Shown one piece after another: positions 1-10,004 of a DNA stretch of 64,000 bases. The DNA comes from Aphrocallistes beatrix (Eukaryota > Porifera > Hexactinellida > Sceptrulophora > Aphrocallistidae), in contig OY725494.1 in the NCBI GenBank assembly GCA_963281255.1, forward strand, positions 4,105,934 through 4,169,933, read 5' to 3'. A program made the position numbers and the translations under genes. How positions within the stretch are numbered: the stretch's first letter is position 1; every line of letters begins with the position of its first letter. The notes under the pieces are model-generated. The model did no database searches. It was not told the DNA's origin and worked only from the letters and a program-made list of their open reading frames with translations.

Positions 1-434
1 GGGTGGCTCATAAGTTCTGTGACAAGCTCCATTAGGTATAAATTTCTTATACTCAAACAATCTTAGTTATTATGGTATTTAGAGATTGTAATTCTAATAT
101 TTCCAATGGTATTAAAAGATTTTTCGAGTCTAAGACCTGGAACTGTGTTTTGTCTTGGCCAGCGAAAATCGCGAAACAGGGCCCACTGCTTCTGTAAAAA
201 TGTATTCATAATCGATGTTCCATGACGATTTAGCACCAGATACCTTTCATTCACCATGGAAATATTTCACGAATCCATTGAATTATCAGAAACGAGAGCA
301 AATTTTTATTTCACGAGCTCAAATTAGGTACATTTTGCAAAATCACACAAAATTGCAAAAAATCTGATCTAAACATCCTATATTTCCACAAATTTAGAGT
401 GTTCGAGGAAAATGTGATTATGAGCCACCCTGTA
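1..434 (-). mobile_element. Tc1/mariner-type miniature element with transposase N-terminal remnant
   Basis: The first 12 bases (GGGTGGCTCATA) are the exact reverse complement of 419-430, and the right end reads GAGCCACCCTG followed by TA. A CAGGGTG-type terminal inverted repeat with a TA target duplication is typical of Tc1/mariner elements. The left CA and TA lie just outside the window. Inside, on the minus strand (257 to 63), is a 64-codon frame with a pattern seen in the N-terminal helix-turn-helix of such transposases (a proline, then TVxxL, K-F/S-F and TIGNI). The rest of a transposase is absent, so this looks like an internally deleted copy. The terminal repeats are clear; the transposase link is an inference. 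Confidence 0.7.
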
Positions 435-468
435 TTGTAGAATAATTAAACTATTATGTGCACTGTAG

Positions 469-726
469 ATGTGCGAGGACGATCAGATCAGAGATTTCCT
501 GAGGGACGTTCTCACGGACGGACCTGACAGGTTCCTGGATCCGGCTGTCTCCATCGTCGCGAACCTCGTGGATAAAGACCGCCAGCTGTTCATGGACAGA
601 CAGACGCTGCTGGAGGGGTCCGGCGTGAGGGCGGCCCTGGAGAGGCTAGCCGCCCCCGGGTCCAGACCCGTGTCTGAGAATGTTAAGGATGCTTTGGAGG
701 GATTCTCCACTGACATTATCTCATGA
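469..726 (+). CDS. Terminal exon of an unrecognised gene
   Basis: An open frame of 85 codons begins directly after an AG acceptor (CACTGTAG at 461-468) and ends at TGA 724-726. It is GC-rich like the coding exons nearby. The protein is acidic and probably helical (LRDVLTDGPDRFLDP, GVRAALERLA). I do not recognise the family. It is most likely the 3' exon of a gene starting left of the window, with the mariner-type element lying in its last intron. The ATG at 469 may be internal rather than a start. The next gene begins 84 bp downstream on the same strand. Confidence 0.45.
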   Translation: MCEDDQIRDFLRDVLTDGPDRFLDPAVSIVANLVDKDRQLFMDRQTLLEGSGVRAALERLAAPGSRPVSENVKDALEGFSTDIIS

Positions 727-809
727 GAGTAGAACCAACTCATGCATGCAAGCATTAATGTTTCTTAATTGTTGAATTATCCTAAAATGCAATTAACTTC
801 TTAGCTGCT

Positions 810-2792
810 ATGACTGATGACACCACTAACAAGAGTGCAGATCTGACAACAGACACAATCCAATTCCTCGACTCCAGTCAGCTCCATCTCCTCTACAAGA
901 GAAGGGAGGAGACGGGTGAGGGGTCTTCTCTCGGAGCCGTGTTCATCATCGTCAACGCGGCAGTGGGGGCGGGACTGCTCTCCTTCCCGCAGGCGTTCGT
1001 TTTCGCGGGGGGAGTTCTGGGCGGGCTAATCCTAGAGGCGGCGCTGGCCGTGGTGATGACACTCAACCTGTTGGTGGTGGCGTATGCCACTGACGTCACC
1101 AAGAGTGACTCCTATCAGCTGATGATCAAGAAACTGTTCGGACTACCTCCTGCAGTATTTATCCAGGTCTGCACTCGCATTCATTAATGACTGTAACAGC
1201 GCTAATGCTAGCCTCCCATAGGTCTGTATTGCGGTGTATACATTCGGTTCTTGCGTGACGTACATCGTCATAATCGGAGATCAAGTGGAGAAACTGTTCG
1301 AGCTGTTACCCAATGGGCTTAATTCGCGATGGTACTTCGATAGGAAAATATGGATGGCAGCGATCGCTATCTTGATAGTGTTTCCGCTCTGTCTATTCAG
1401 GAATATTCGGTTTCTGAACTGGCCCAGTGTGGTCGGAGTCATTTGCTGTTTCTATATCAGCCTAATGGCCTTTGTTGTCTACTTCATTCGAGGCAAGGAA
1501 GGGAGAACTGAAAACCAGTTTGATGTCTCACGCGACCCTTCCTGGAGTTTCTATACCTTCTTCTCTGCTCTCCCGATCTTCTGTTTCGGGTACCAGTGCC
1601 ACCTAGCAACCGTCCCTGTCTACTCGGAGTTGAAGTGAGTTAGATACACTTGAATCTCTGTTCTATCCTCAATCATTCTAGAATCTAGAGAAAAGACAAT
1701 TCCCATTGGTTTATTCAGGAACGTTGCCAAGATTTTTCCTCTACGAGGGGCAAACCACAAACAAATTTTCTGATGGGGGAGCACAATATCCAACTGGGGT
1801 CTGGAGGTGCTGTAAGTCCCACAATGGGATCCATTTGCCCCCCTGGATCCCATTATTCGTCATAATATGCCCAGACTGCCTAAATCTGGACCAAATAAAT
1901 GCAATATTTTTCCAAAATTTAGTTTATTAAACTCTGATGGGAGTAGGAAATGCTAGAAACTATAAATACTTTTTTTACCAGGCCTTTTCCCCTCATGTCT
2001 ACGTCCCTGGTTTTTGTGAATAATTCCTCCTAAACTAGGAAGCGATCAATCGGGAAGTTTGTGTTCATTGCAATCGCGGCTATCAGCATCTGTTTCACGG
2101 TCTACACCCTGACAGGTCTGTTCGGATTTCTCACATTCGGGATCGGAGCTAATGCAGACATCATTCTCAGCTACGATGCAGGAAATGGTTTCGTTATCGT
2201 TGCAAGAATCGGTAATTACAAATGTATATTGTGCTGTAGGGTTCGCTCATTTGCATATTTTACGATACTAAGTTAATTTGTTAGTTAAGCTTCATATTCT
2301 CACTGTTACGTACATTAGTTTAATTTAGTTGTATTAATATTAGGTCTCCTCATCGCGATGACCACCTCCTACCCAGTGCTAGCCTTCCTCGGCCGCTCAG
2401 CTGTTGACGGGTTCGTAGTTCAGACCATCAGACTATTGGCAAAGAAATGGTCATGGCTGACCAAGTTATCTGCCAATATCGGGAAAACCCAGCTATTTCG
2501 CCTCCAGCTGATAGCTCTGTGCTGGTTTGCTGTCAGTCTAATATTGGGAATATTCGTCCCGAGCATAGAAATAGTCATCACGCCAATCGGAGGCGTTGCT
2601 GCTGTCTTCTCCATCGTATTTCCAGGTTTTATTTTTGTTAACATCGCGATGGGCGGTATTGAGAATAAGCGGCCGAACATCTGGGAGCAGGTAGCATTCT
2701 CTGTCTACGGAACCATGCTCGTATTCATTGGCAGCTTTATTGGGGCCTACAGCGCGAGCAGGGGAGTTCTTAACTTTATTTATGGGAAATAG
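810..2792 (+). CDS. SLC38A7: Sodium-coupled neutral amino acid transporter, SLC38A7/8-like
   Basis: Four exons join in frame with GT-AG introns: 810-1166, 1222-1634, 2039-2211 and 2344-2792. The product is about 463 aa, matching the usual size of human SNAT7. The family moves glutamine and other neutral amino acids; SNAT7 acts at the lysosome membrane. TM1 carries the family signature NAAVGAGLLSFP at residues 49-60. Later landmarks are VYTFGSCVTYIVIIGDQ, PIFCFGYQCH, TGLFGFLTFG and MTTSYPVLAFLGR. About eleven hydrophobic segments are visible. The ATG at 810 is the first in frame and gives a short hydrophilic N-terminus, as in the family. SLC38A7 and SLC38A8 cannot be separated by eye, so the symbol is provisional. 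Confidence 0.88.
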
Positions 2793-3284
2793 GCACAGTT
2801 TTATATATTAAAATCCGTTTGTAGTAGAATATCGCATATGCTTTGTACTTGAGTTGTATCAATTATTCACATTAATATTGCTGGCAGCTTCATATACACA
2901 TTTCCTTCATCTAAATGAGTCTATTATTCGATCCGGTTTTGAAAAAATATCGTTTATCTACGGTGAATCATGAATTCAGAACTGAGAAGAAAATAAGGCC
3001 AGGATAAAAGGTATTCGAAATCTACACCGCTAAAAACCCCACATCCAAAGTTGAAAGCTAGTTTCTAGCGTATTGTTGAGATTTGTTTACTTGATATATC
3101 TATTGTAAACAAAAGTAAACAAATTATTTATCATATAATTTCAAAAATATGATATTCGAAATCTACACACCTAAAAAACCAATGTCAAACGTTGAAAGCT
3201 ATACACAATTATCAATATTTAATACGAATAAAGATATCCAACATAAACTAATTAACTTTAAAATCTCGAATTCCCGCTCATAAT
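2793..3284. repeat. Intergenic gap with a copy of a dispersed repeat (family G)
   Basis: Tail-to-tail gap between the transporter and gephyrin. From about 3010 to 3200 it holds two reversed copies of a module that recurs in the 59.1-60.5 kb array. Recognisable words are ATTCGAAATCTACAC, GTTGAAAGCTAG and TGTAAACAAAAGTAAACAAAT. Nothing coding is visible. Confidence 0.6.
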
Positions 3285-5075
3285 TCACAACGAACTGATG
3301 CGAGAAGAGATTAAAGTTGCTTTCACCACGGCTCCCTTCTGAATCTTGTCTCCGTCATGTTCGTCTCTCGCGGGAATGTGCATCAGCGCCTCAGCCTTCC
3401 TCATGCTGAGAATCCGACTGCTCTGTTGTCCCCCTGTCCCCGTCCCCACCAGCTTCCCATCCTCCCACTTAAGCGCCACACGTCTGAAGATAGCACGCTC
3501 ATCTAACTCTACGTCGCTACCTACAGACACGGGGACCTCCGAGTTAGGAGCTCGCTCCATTCCGCTCAGCTTAGCGAGACAAGTGCGGACGAAGAGGAGG
3601 TACGTCACGATGGCTGAGGCAGGATTGCCCGGGAGTCCAAATATGTACTTCCGTTTCCCGTTTGAAGTGAAAGTAGCGAAACAGGTCGGTTTTCCAGGTT
3701 TAAGCTTTGCCTTTCCAAACCAGATCTTACAGCCAATCGATTCGAGGCAGGGCTTAATGAAGTCTCGATTTCCCATCGACATTCCTCCAGTCGAAACGAT
3801 GACGTCACACAGAGACAGACTCTTCAGCAGGGCCTGGCGTATCTTGTCTGGTTCATCCCGAACGATCCCGAAGTCCTGGCTGCTGTATCCGTCGTTCCGG
3901 AGCAAGGAGAGGAGGGTGATGCGATTCGAGTCGATCACGTCCCCCTCGGAGATTTGCGGCAGGTCCCGGATGTCCTGGATCTCGTCCCCAGTGGAGAACA
4001 CGCCCACATGCGGCGACGCATACACTTCCACTTCACCCACCCCCGCGGCCGCTAGGATCCCCATGTCCAGGGGGCCAATGGGAGACCCGGCCTCCATGAT
4101 CGGTTCACCCTTCTTCATATCAGACCCTGGTTCCCTTACATCCGTCCCTTTTTTCGGTAGAACAGATATGTTTACCTTCTTCTTCCCGTCTTCCTCAACC
4201 AGAGTTGTATTCTCAACCATCACAACTGAGTCAGATCCCCGGGGAAGGTATCCGCCTGTCGTTATGTAGCTCGCCTGGTTCTCTCCTAGCTCTACGTCCG
4301 ACTTTACTCCGGCCAGACAGTCACTCACAACTTCTCGTGTGAGAGTGACGTCACAATATCTGAGCGCATAGCCGTCCTTGACTGAGGCTGGGAATGCTGG
4401 GATATCGAATCTTGCGTCAACACTGCTGCTGAGTGTTTTATTCAGAGCAGAGTGTAGAGGTACTTTCTGAACGCGAAGTGGAGAGGATTGCTCTCGTATA
4501 TGCTTCAAGCATTCTTCTACAGTCAGCATTGGAAAGCGCCTAAACTCCAAATCTTCAGGTTTCATAGCTGGTGCATTGGAATGACATTTATCTACCTCTG
4601 CTAGCTCGTCTTTTAATAGATTGATTGCGTGCTTGAGTAAAGGTTGTACAGCAGAGAAACATTCCTTTACAGCCTTGTTGCTACCAGGGAAATTCAGCAA
4701 CAACGTCCTACCTCGGTTACCACAGACCTGTCTCGACAATGCAGCGAACTGTGTGTGCTTTAGTCCCTCCACCAGCATGAGCGTAGAGAGGTGTGGCAGT
4801 TCTCTGTCCAATAGAGGACGCGTAGCCTCAGGCGTCACGTCTCGAGGGGCCAACCCAGTGCCGCCGGTCGTGATGATGAGATCTAACTTCTCTTGGTCGC
4901 ACCAGCGCTTGAGCTGAGAAGAAATCAACTCTCTCTCGTCCGGGACTAGGCCGCGAGTCACATGGCAAGGCGACAGAGAGGAAGCGATCAGATCCTGGAG
5001 ACTCTCTCCACTCACGTCGTACTTCCGACCTGCAAAGCAGCTGTCGCTCACTGTGAGTACCCCAGTGAGCAGCAT
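3285..5075 (-). CDS. GPHN: Gephyrin (fused MogA/MoeA molybdenum cofactor protein)
   Basis: Single-exon gene. The first true ATG is at 5075 (product about 596 aa); the frame extends three codons further to a TTG, and a TGA lies upstream. The N-terminal G/MogA domain (about 1-160) adenylates molybdopterin and shows TTGGTGLAPRDVTPEA at 69-84 and NFPGSNKAV at 128-136. The C-terminal E/MoeA domain (about 175-590) inserts molybdate and shows FDIPAFPASVKDGYALR at 223-239, STGGMSMGNRDF at 428-439 and FGLPGNPASA at 479-488. In animals gephyrin also scaffolds inhibitory receptors through the E domain. The linker between domains is only about 15-20 residues, much shorter than the vertebrate C region and like the compact insect protein, so a mainly metabolic role is plausible. 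Confidence 0.95.
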   Translation of the reverse strand: MLLTGVLTVSDSCFAGRKYDVSGESLQDLIASSLSPCHVTRGLVPDERELISSQLKRWCDQEKLDLIITTGGTGLAPRDVTPEATRPLLDRELPHLSTLMLVEGLKHTQFAALSRQVCGNRGRTLLLNFPGSNKAVKECFSAVQPLLKHAINLLKDELAEVDKCHSNAPAMKPEDLEFRRFPMLTVEECLKHIREQSSPLRVQKVPLHSALNKTLSSSVDARFDIPAFPASVKDGYALRYCDVTLTREVVSDCLAGVKSDVELGENQASYITTGGYLPRGSDSVVMVENTTLVEEDGKKKVNISVLPKKGTDVREPGSDMKKGEPIMEAGSPIGPLDMGILAAAGVGEVEVYASPHVGVFSTGDEIQDIRDLPQISEGDVIDSNRITLLSLLRNDGYSSQDFGIVRDEPDKIRQALLKSLSLCDVIVSTGGMSMGNRDFIKPCLESIGCKIWFGKAKLKPGKPTCFATFTSNGKRKYIFGLPGNPASAIVTYLLFVRTCLAKLSGMERAPNSEVPVSVGSDVELDERAIFRRVALKWEDGKLVGTGTGGQQSSRILSMRKAEALMHIPARDEHDGDKIQKGAVVKATLISSRISSL

Positions 5076-5089
5076 CTGGACCAATCAAC

Positions 5090-7045
5090 TAGTCACTCAA
5101 TTTATGGATTGAAAGTACGTAAAAAATTAAAAATCATGGATAATTGATTTATAATAAGTAAATATTGCTTTCTTGTGCTGTGTGGCATGCAGAGTTTGTC
5201 CACCGAAGTAGTGAGATACCTATGCTCGCAAATTTTAATGAATAATTGAAAATATAACAAAACAGCATAATTCCATGAGTCACAGTTTTCTCAGGTCACA
5301 CGTACATATATATAATCAGTTAAATATAAACAGACCAATGTTAATATGAATGCCTGTAAAATGTGGTTCGCGATTTGGTTTTGATCGTAGACTGTTTTTA
5401 TGAACTTTTGAGACATTTCATTATGTTGCATTTTATTTTATTTATTTTTTTCGATCTTTGAATATCTATTTTTAGATATATTACATGGTTTGGAAACCCT
5501 CCCGAAACTATGACAGCAATCTTTCAAACTGGAATACTTTTGAGGAAAGCTAGCATTTATAGTTTTCACACGTGTGTGGACTCTCAGATGTGTAACTAGT
5601 CGCTGTGAATCCGTCGTACGAAATGTTACATCTAAAGTGTCAGGTTTGCAATGCCACTTTGCTCAGTTCACTGCCACGGCAATTCATCGGTGTCGTTTTC
5701 GCACTTTATGGATAATTCAGTTGTTTTAGAGTATTAGTAATGATGATACCGTTTTATGGGAATTCCTTTATAAAGAACCATAAGTTAGGAAAAGTATCCT
5801 TGAAAGAGAATTGGAACTGAACCAACTGGTGTCTGAGGTCTCGAGAGAAACATTCGTTCCCGACAAACTGTATCAAATGTGTCGCATTCAAAGACAACAA
5901 AGGCGTAGTCACAGTGATTGTCAGAATGTGACGAATCTAATCAAGGTTTCTCAAGATTTGGTGAAATACCGAAATTGCCCTTCATGCTACTACGAAACTA
6001 GACTAGATGGTTTCAAATCTACTGTGCGAGTCCGGACGTAGCTTAGAGCTTCTGTGTTCAAACCCATCTTGTAAGTCATCTCAGAGGTGCACTTCGTTGA
6101 TATAATTATTGTTGTTGGACGCCTTTTTTGACTACAGATCAGCTGTTCAGACTATTGTCCTTCTTGTGAGGTCCATATTACTTCATAGCAAGTAATTGCG
6201 GTGAATTTGATGGATTGTGTCGAATAAATAACAATTGCGACACAATCCAGAAGAGTAAACCGGACTCCACAGCAGTTATTGGAGCAAATCATATCTGGTT
6301 GTAAAGGAGAATTCATGAGCTTTCGCAAATGGTTTGTCAATCACGAGAGCCGTCATTGACAACCCATTTGCGAAAGCTCATGAGTTTAGGTATGTTCAAC
6401 TGGAGCCAAATATGATAGGATAATCTCTAACCTGGTTTGCCTGCTCGCTCGACACCACTGAAGAAATATGTCAGGTCGGTGTAGAATCAGCTGGGATGGA
6501 TCCCCGCCTTAACAGTTCGGTCCTTCATTAGTTTTACGCGCCAGATAGTGACGGCACATATGTATGCATCGAATTCTACACTTGGAGTGGATTGTTTCTT
6601 TATTTTCTAAATTTTATTTACTTAATTTGTTATTTGTTTACTTCTGTTCATTTGTTTTTATTTCCCCTACTCTAAAAATTAAATTTATGCTTGCATTTTA
6701 TACCCGACTATTAATGGTAATTACATAATTACAATCCTGTATAATTATGTAAAATACTTAAGACAACTGAAATGGTTTTAAGACAAACAAAATCGAGGAA
6801 AATTTGAACTTTCTACAACTAATTGAGATACACTATACACTAATCCAAATTTATCAATCCAACAATCATAAAAATATTAATGAATACAGCCACTACAAAC
6901 AAAATACTGGTGCTCTATACTAACTAGACTGAGCAAGTAGCTATATGCAGTACTGCTGTGTATGACAATTACTTGCCAAGTAATTGATAGTAAAGTAAAA
7001 GCTGAGGATCGCACGGAAGCAGGAACGTAATCAGTTATAAAGTTA
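5090..7045. other. Intergenic region with hairpins, no supported gene
   Basis: AT-rich gap between the heads of gephyrin and the tail of the MKK gene. Two inverted repeats stand out. GGATTGTGTCG near 6212 pairs with CGACACAATCC near 6240. A longer hairpin has arms of about 28 nt at 6314-6341 and 6354-6383 (CATGAGCTTTCGCAAATGG). A 76-codon frame at 5811-6041 has no recognisable features and is not called. The promoter of GPHN should lie just above 5075. Confidence 0.5.
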
Positions 7046-8086
7046 TCACATTTTAAGAGTGTTGATCCATTCTGCCATATGCTGCTCTGCGGGCTTGTAG
7101 TCCAGGAGGAAGGGGTCCTCCAGGAGCATTTGGTACTTGGGTCGCTCGTTCTGGTCCTTCTTGAGGCAGGACCTGATGAATTGCTTGAAGGCCTCGGAGT
7201 ACGGAATGTCGTCTGGGAGTGCAGGAGCTGCTCCTTCCACCACGCGTGTCACCTGTTCGAATGCGTTATTGAAGTGTGCATACGGGAATTTGCCGGTAAC
7301 CATCTCGTAGAGGGAGATGCCGAAGCTCCAAACGTCCGAGAGAACCGTATACTCGGGGTACCGGTCCGGCTGCAACCGCTCTGGCGCCATGTAAGGCCGG
7401 CAGCCGACATCGTGAGTCTTCGCGATCGAGTCGATTAGTTTCCCGGAAATGCCGAAATCGCAAATTTTAACATCTCCCGATAGCCCGATGAGCATGTTGG
7501 AGGGCTTGACGTCTCTGTGGATGTAGTTGAGCTCCTTCTTCACGTAGTGCAGGCCCTTTATAATGGAGTAGGAAATGTGCTTCATGTGCTCTTCCGGGAT
7601 GTGATCAGGGATCGCGATCACGTGCTCGGTGATCTTGTCCATCGAGTACTTCATCAGCTCCATGCAGATGAACACCTCCCCCTCGCACTTGAGACTGCCG
7701 TAGAAAGCTACGATGTATTGGCACTTCCCTTTCTTCATCGCATCTTCCATCACAGACAGTTCCCCGAATAGGAGATAGTCCATGTTGATGCGCACCTGTT
7801 TCACTGCCACCATGTTCTTGGAGGGTTTGTGGTAGTACTGGACAACTTTCCCGTAGGCCCCCTTTCCCAGGATTCCCTTCTCCTCCAGATCGTCCATATC
7901 GAAAGCGTACTGTTTGGAGTTAATGTTGAGCATGCACGTCACTACGGGAGAAGGGAGGCAACCGAAACTGGACTGACTGCTGTCTTCCTTCGTAACAACT
8001 TTATTCGCCCGGTCCTTGAACTTTATTTTCGGGAGGTTGGGCCGTGCCTTCGAGGCTGAAGTTCCAGGTGCTCCGTTCGTTGCCAT
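7046..8086 (-). CDS. MAP2K4: Dual-specificity MAP kinase kinase, MKK4-like
   Basis: Intronless, 346 aa, ATG at 8086. The protein kinase domain spans about residues 65-335. It has the glycine loop GKGAYGKV (74-81), the ATP-binding lysine in VAVK (K96), the catalytic HRD (D172), DFG (190-192) and MAPE (213-216). The activation loop reads SIAKTHDVGCRPYMAPE, with S200 and T204 where MAP3Ks phosphorylate MKKs. SIAKT plus CRPYMAPER is the MKK4 form; MKK3/6 have SVAKT. MKK4 phosphorylates JNK and p38. A basic-hydrophobic stretch near the N-terminus (ARPNLPKIKFK, 14-24) fits a MAPK docking site. A MEKK2/3-like kinase, from the tier above, lies at 36888-38914. Confidence 0.92.
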   Translation of the reverse strand: MATNGAPGTSASKARPNLPKIKFKDRANKVVTKEDSSQSSFGCLPSPVVTCMLNINSKQYAFDMDDLEEKGILGKGAYGKVVQYYHKPSKNMVAVKQVRINMDYLLFGELSVMEDAMKKGKCQYIVAFYGSLKCEGEVFICMELMKYSMDKITEHVIAIPDHIPEEHMKHISYSIIKGLHYVKKELNYIHRDVKPSNMLIGLSGDVKICDFGISGKLIDSIAKTHDVGCRPYMAPERLQPDRYPEYTVLSDVWSFGISLYEMVTGKFPYAHFNNAFEQVTRVVEGAAPALPDDIPYSEAFKQFIRSCLKKDQNERPKYQMLLEDPFLLDYKPAEQHMAEWINTLKM

Positions 8087-8426
8087 CTGTAGCTAATAAC
8101 TTCTGTAGCTAATAGCTAATCATTACGAAAAGAATTCATATTAACTCAGTTTAAACGAGCTAGGAATTTGTTCTAGCTGCACTGCATTACACAGCGAATG
8201 CAGTGGTACTTATAGTATGGAGCTAACTACCATCTGTGTTCGATATTAAATTTTAATTAAAGTGTGAGTTTATATGTAAGAGTGTGATTAAGCTGAACAG
8301 CAGGCATTTCAAGAGAATTTTAATTTTCAGATGCTATTCGTGTTTTGCTAAAACTTCTCGAAAATAGTTGTAAGGCTACAATTACACTTCAACGGTAGAA
8401 CACACACATTTAGTGAAGATGATTCG

Positions 8427-8918
8427 CTACTTGACTACCTTCATTCCCATGCTCCTGCAGCTCCCTATGATGCACTTGCAGACGTTCTCAAGGGAGATAT
8501 TCGCAAGGTTCGTATCGGCATGCTTCACTTTCGCAATCTCGTAGATCTGTTTCAGATTGACTTGGCCCACCCAGACAGAGCCAGGGGCGTAGCTGCCCCT
8601 CCTCAGCCCAGCGGCCTGCTTCAGGAAGTGAGAAGCCGGGGGGGTAGAGGCGTTTATCTTGAAACTGCGGTCTCCTTTGATGGTCACCGACACAGGGATG
8701 GGGGTGCCGGGTTTGATGTGCTGAGTCATGTCGTTGAACTGCTTCACGAATATTCCGCTCTGAATGCCGCGGGCGCCGAGGGTCGGGCCTAGTGGCGGGG
8801 CGTTAGAAGCCTCTCCCGCAGGCAGATTCAGCCTCAACTTCTCTACCGTGTCTGTGGAGCGTATGTTCTTTGCCAGCTTCGAAGCTCGGAGCATTTTCCC
8901 TCCGAATTTCTTTGACAT
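8427..8918 (-). CDS. MRPL11: Mitochondrial large-subunit ribosomal protein uL11m
   Basis: Intronless, 163 aa. The L11 fold is clear: LRLNLPAGEASNAPPLGP (N-terminal domain), GIQSGIFVKQFND, then PVSVTIKGDRSFKI and the C-terminal RNA-binding half ending in ENVCKCIIGSCRSMGMKVV. The LKQIYEIAKVKHAD segment and the C-terminus match the mitochondrial rather than the cytosolic paralogue (RPL12). It binds the GTPase-associated region of the mitochondrial large-subunit rRNA. The start region is basic (MSKKFGGKMLRASKLAKNIR), suitable for mitochondrial import. It lies in a run of four minus-strand genes. Confidence 0.93.
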   Translation of the reverse strand: MSKKFGGKMLRASKLAKNIRSTDTVEKLRLNLPAGEASNAPPLGPTLGARGIQSGIFVKQFNDMTQHIKPGTPIPVSVTIKGDRSFKINASTPPASHFLKQAAGLRRGSYAPGSVWVGQVNLKQIYEIAKVKHADTNLANISLENVCKCIIGSCRSMGMKVVK

Positions 8919-9236
8919 GAGTTCGTAGCTATGAGCTGGTGCGGACTAGTTAATGAAATTCTACAAAACTGCTTTGTGAAATATTGTCCCAAAACTGCTG
9001 GCAATGTCTCCGGGAAATATAATTAAGGAATAAACTACAGTCCTTTTTGAATAGTAATTCATCTTCTATCGTTTGTGGTTGTACTTTGTAAAGATCGTAT
9101 CACTTCAGTGGTACTGGTTCACTAATGAATTTCCAAGTATGATGACAAACAAGGATGAATCGCTATAGAGCAGCCCTCGCCCATTACTCCTGACTACAAA
9201 CTGTATACTAATAACATTGAATTCGCCTGCTTAACA

Positions 9237-9845
9237 TTAAGTAAGGTTTTGGACGCTATCTTCTGGGTGAACTGCTGGTTCGTCATCCACTTCGAAGCTA
9301 CCATCCACCATTATGTCTGTTATCCGGAATAAGCTTACTAACTGTCTGTGAATTTTCGTCTTTTTATAGTTTTTCCGCTTCCTCGTTTTGAATATAATAA
9401 CGGGATCAATGTTCCTATGCTCTAACGTATTCGCCGTAACCTTAACCATCCCCTTCGGTAACAGCGGTCTCCCAATAAGGGACCAGTTTAGACTCCCGAC
9501 CAATAGCACCTTATCCAACGAGATATCAGAAAATACCTCCAGAGAAGGTATCTGGTTAACCAGTAGAAAGTCTTCCGCCGTTATTTTGTGCTGCTTTCCT
9601 TGAATGAAGATGACAGCGAACAGGTCTCTACTCGGTGTTCCAGACATCTCCAGCAGGGCAGACCCCAGGTCCTCCTGCCCCATGACCCTCGCCTCCCCTA
9701 GGTCAGGGGGGTGGTAGAGAACTGTGGGGGCAGGGTAGAAGAATCGGTTGTAGAAATCTGACGCGTTCCTTCTTTGTGAGAGGAAATTAGGTAAACAGAT
9801 CGCTCTCTTGGATAATTGGAGAATACTAGGTGTTAACTTTCGCAT
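9237..9845 (-). CDS. MRPL21: Mitochondrial large-subunit ribosomal protein bL21m
   Basis: Intronless, 202 aa, ATG at 9845. The first 30 residues are basic and amphipathic (MRKLTPSILQLSKRAICLPN), as expected of a mitochondrial targeting peptide. The L21 domain (about 75-185) shows FAVIFIQGKQHKITAEDFLLV, VLLVGSLNWSLIGRPLLP and KTRKRKNYKKTKIHRQ, the last being the basic rRNA-binding segment of L21. Length agrees with animal MRPL21. It is a structural component of the mitoribosome near the exit-tunnel side. Confidence 0.92.
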   Translation of the reverse strand: MRKLTPSILQLSKRAICLPNFLSQRRNASDFYNRFFYPAPTVLYHPPDLGEARVMGQEDLGSALLEMSGTPSRDLFAVIFIQGKQHKITAEDFLLVNQIPSLEVFSDISLDKVLLVGSLNWSLIGRPLLPKGMVKVTANTLEHRNIDPVIIFKTRKRKNYKKTKIHRQLVSLFRITDIMVDGSFEVDDEPAVHPEDSVQNLT

Positions 9846-10004
9846 TTCTTTTCTGGTAATTTTTATCTAATTATCAAATATAGTGAATTCAATGGGATTC
9901 AACTTTAGCTAATAACGTTTGTAAACGGAAAAATTTAATTCACTTCAAAATAAAATAAACCTAGAGAAAGAACTTTACAATTGGAATGCTAGCAAAGAAT
10001 GAAA

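Noticed and set aside
3346..4269. 307-codon plus-strand frame
   Set aside because: Shadow of gephyrin on the opposite strand; no domain pattern.
5811..6041. 76-codon plus frame with several Cys
   Set aside because: No splice context, no family pattern, AT-rich codon use; not supported.
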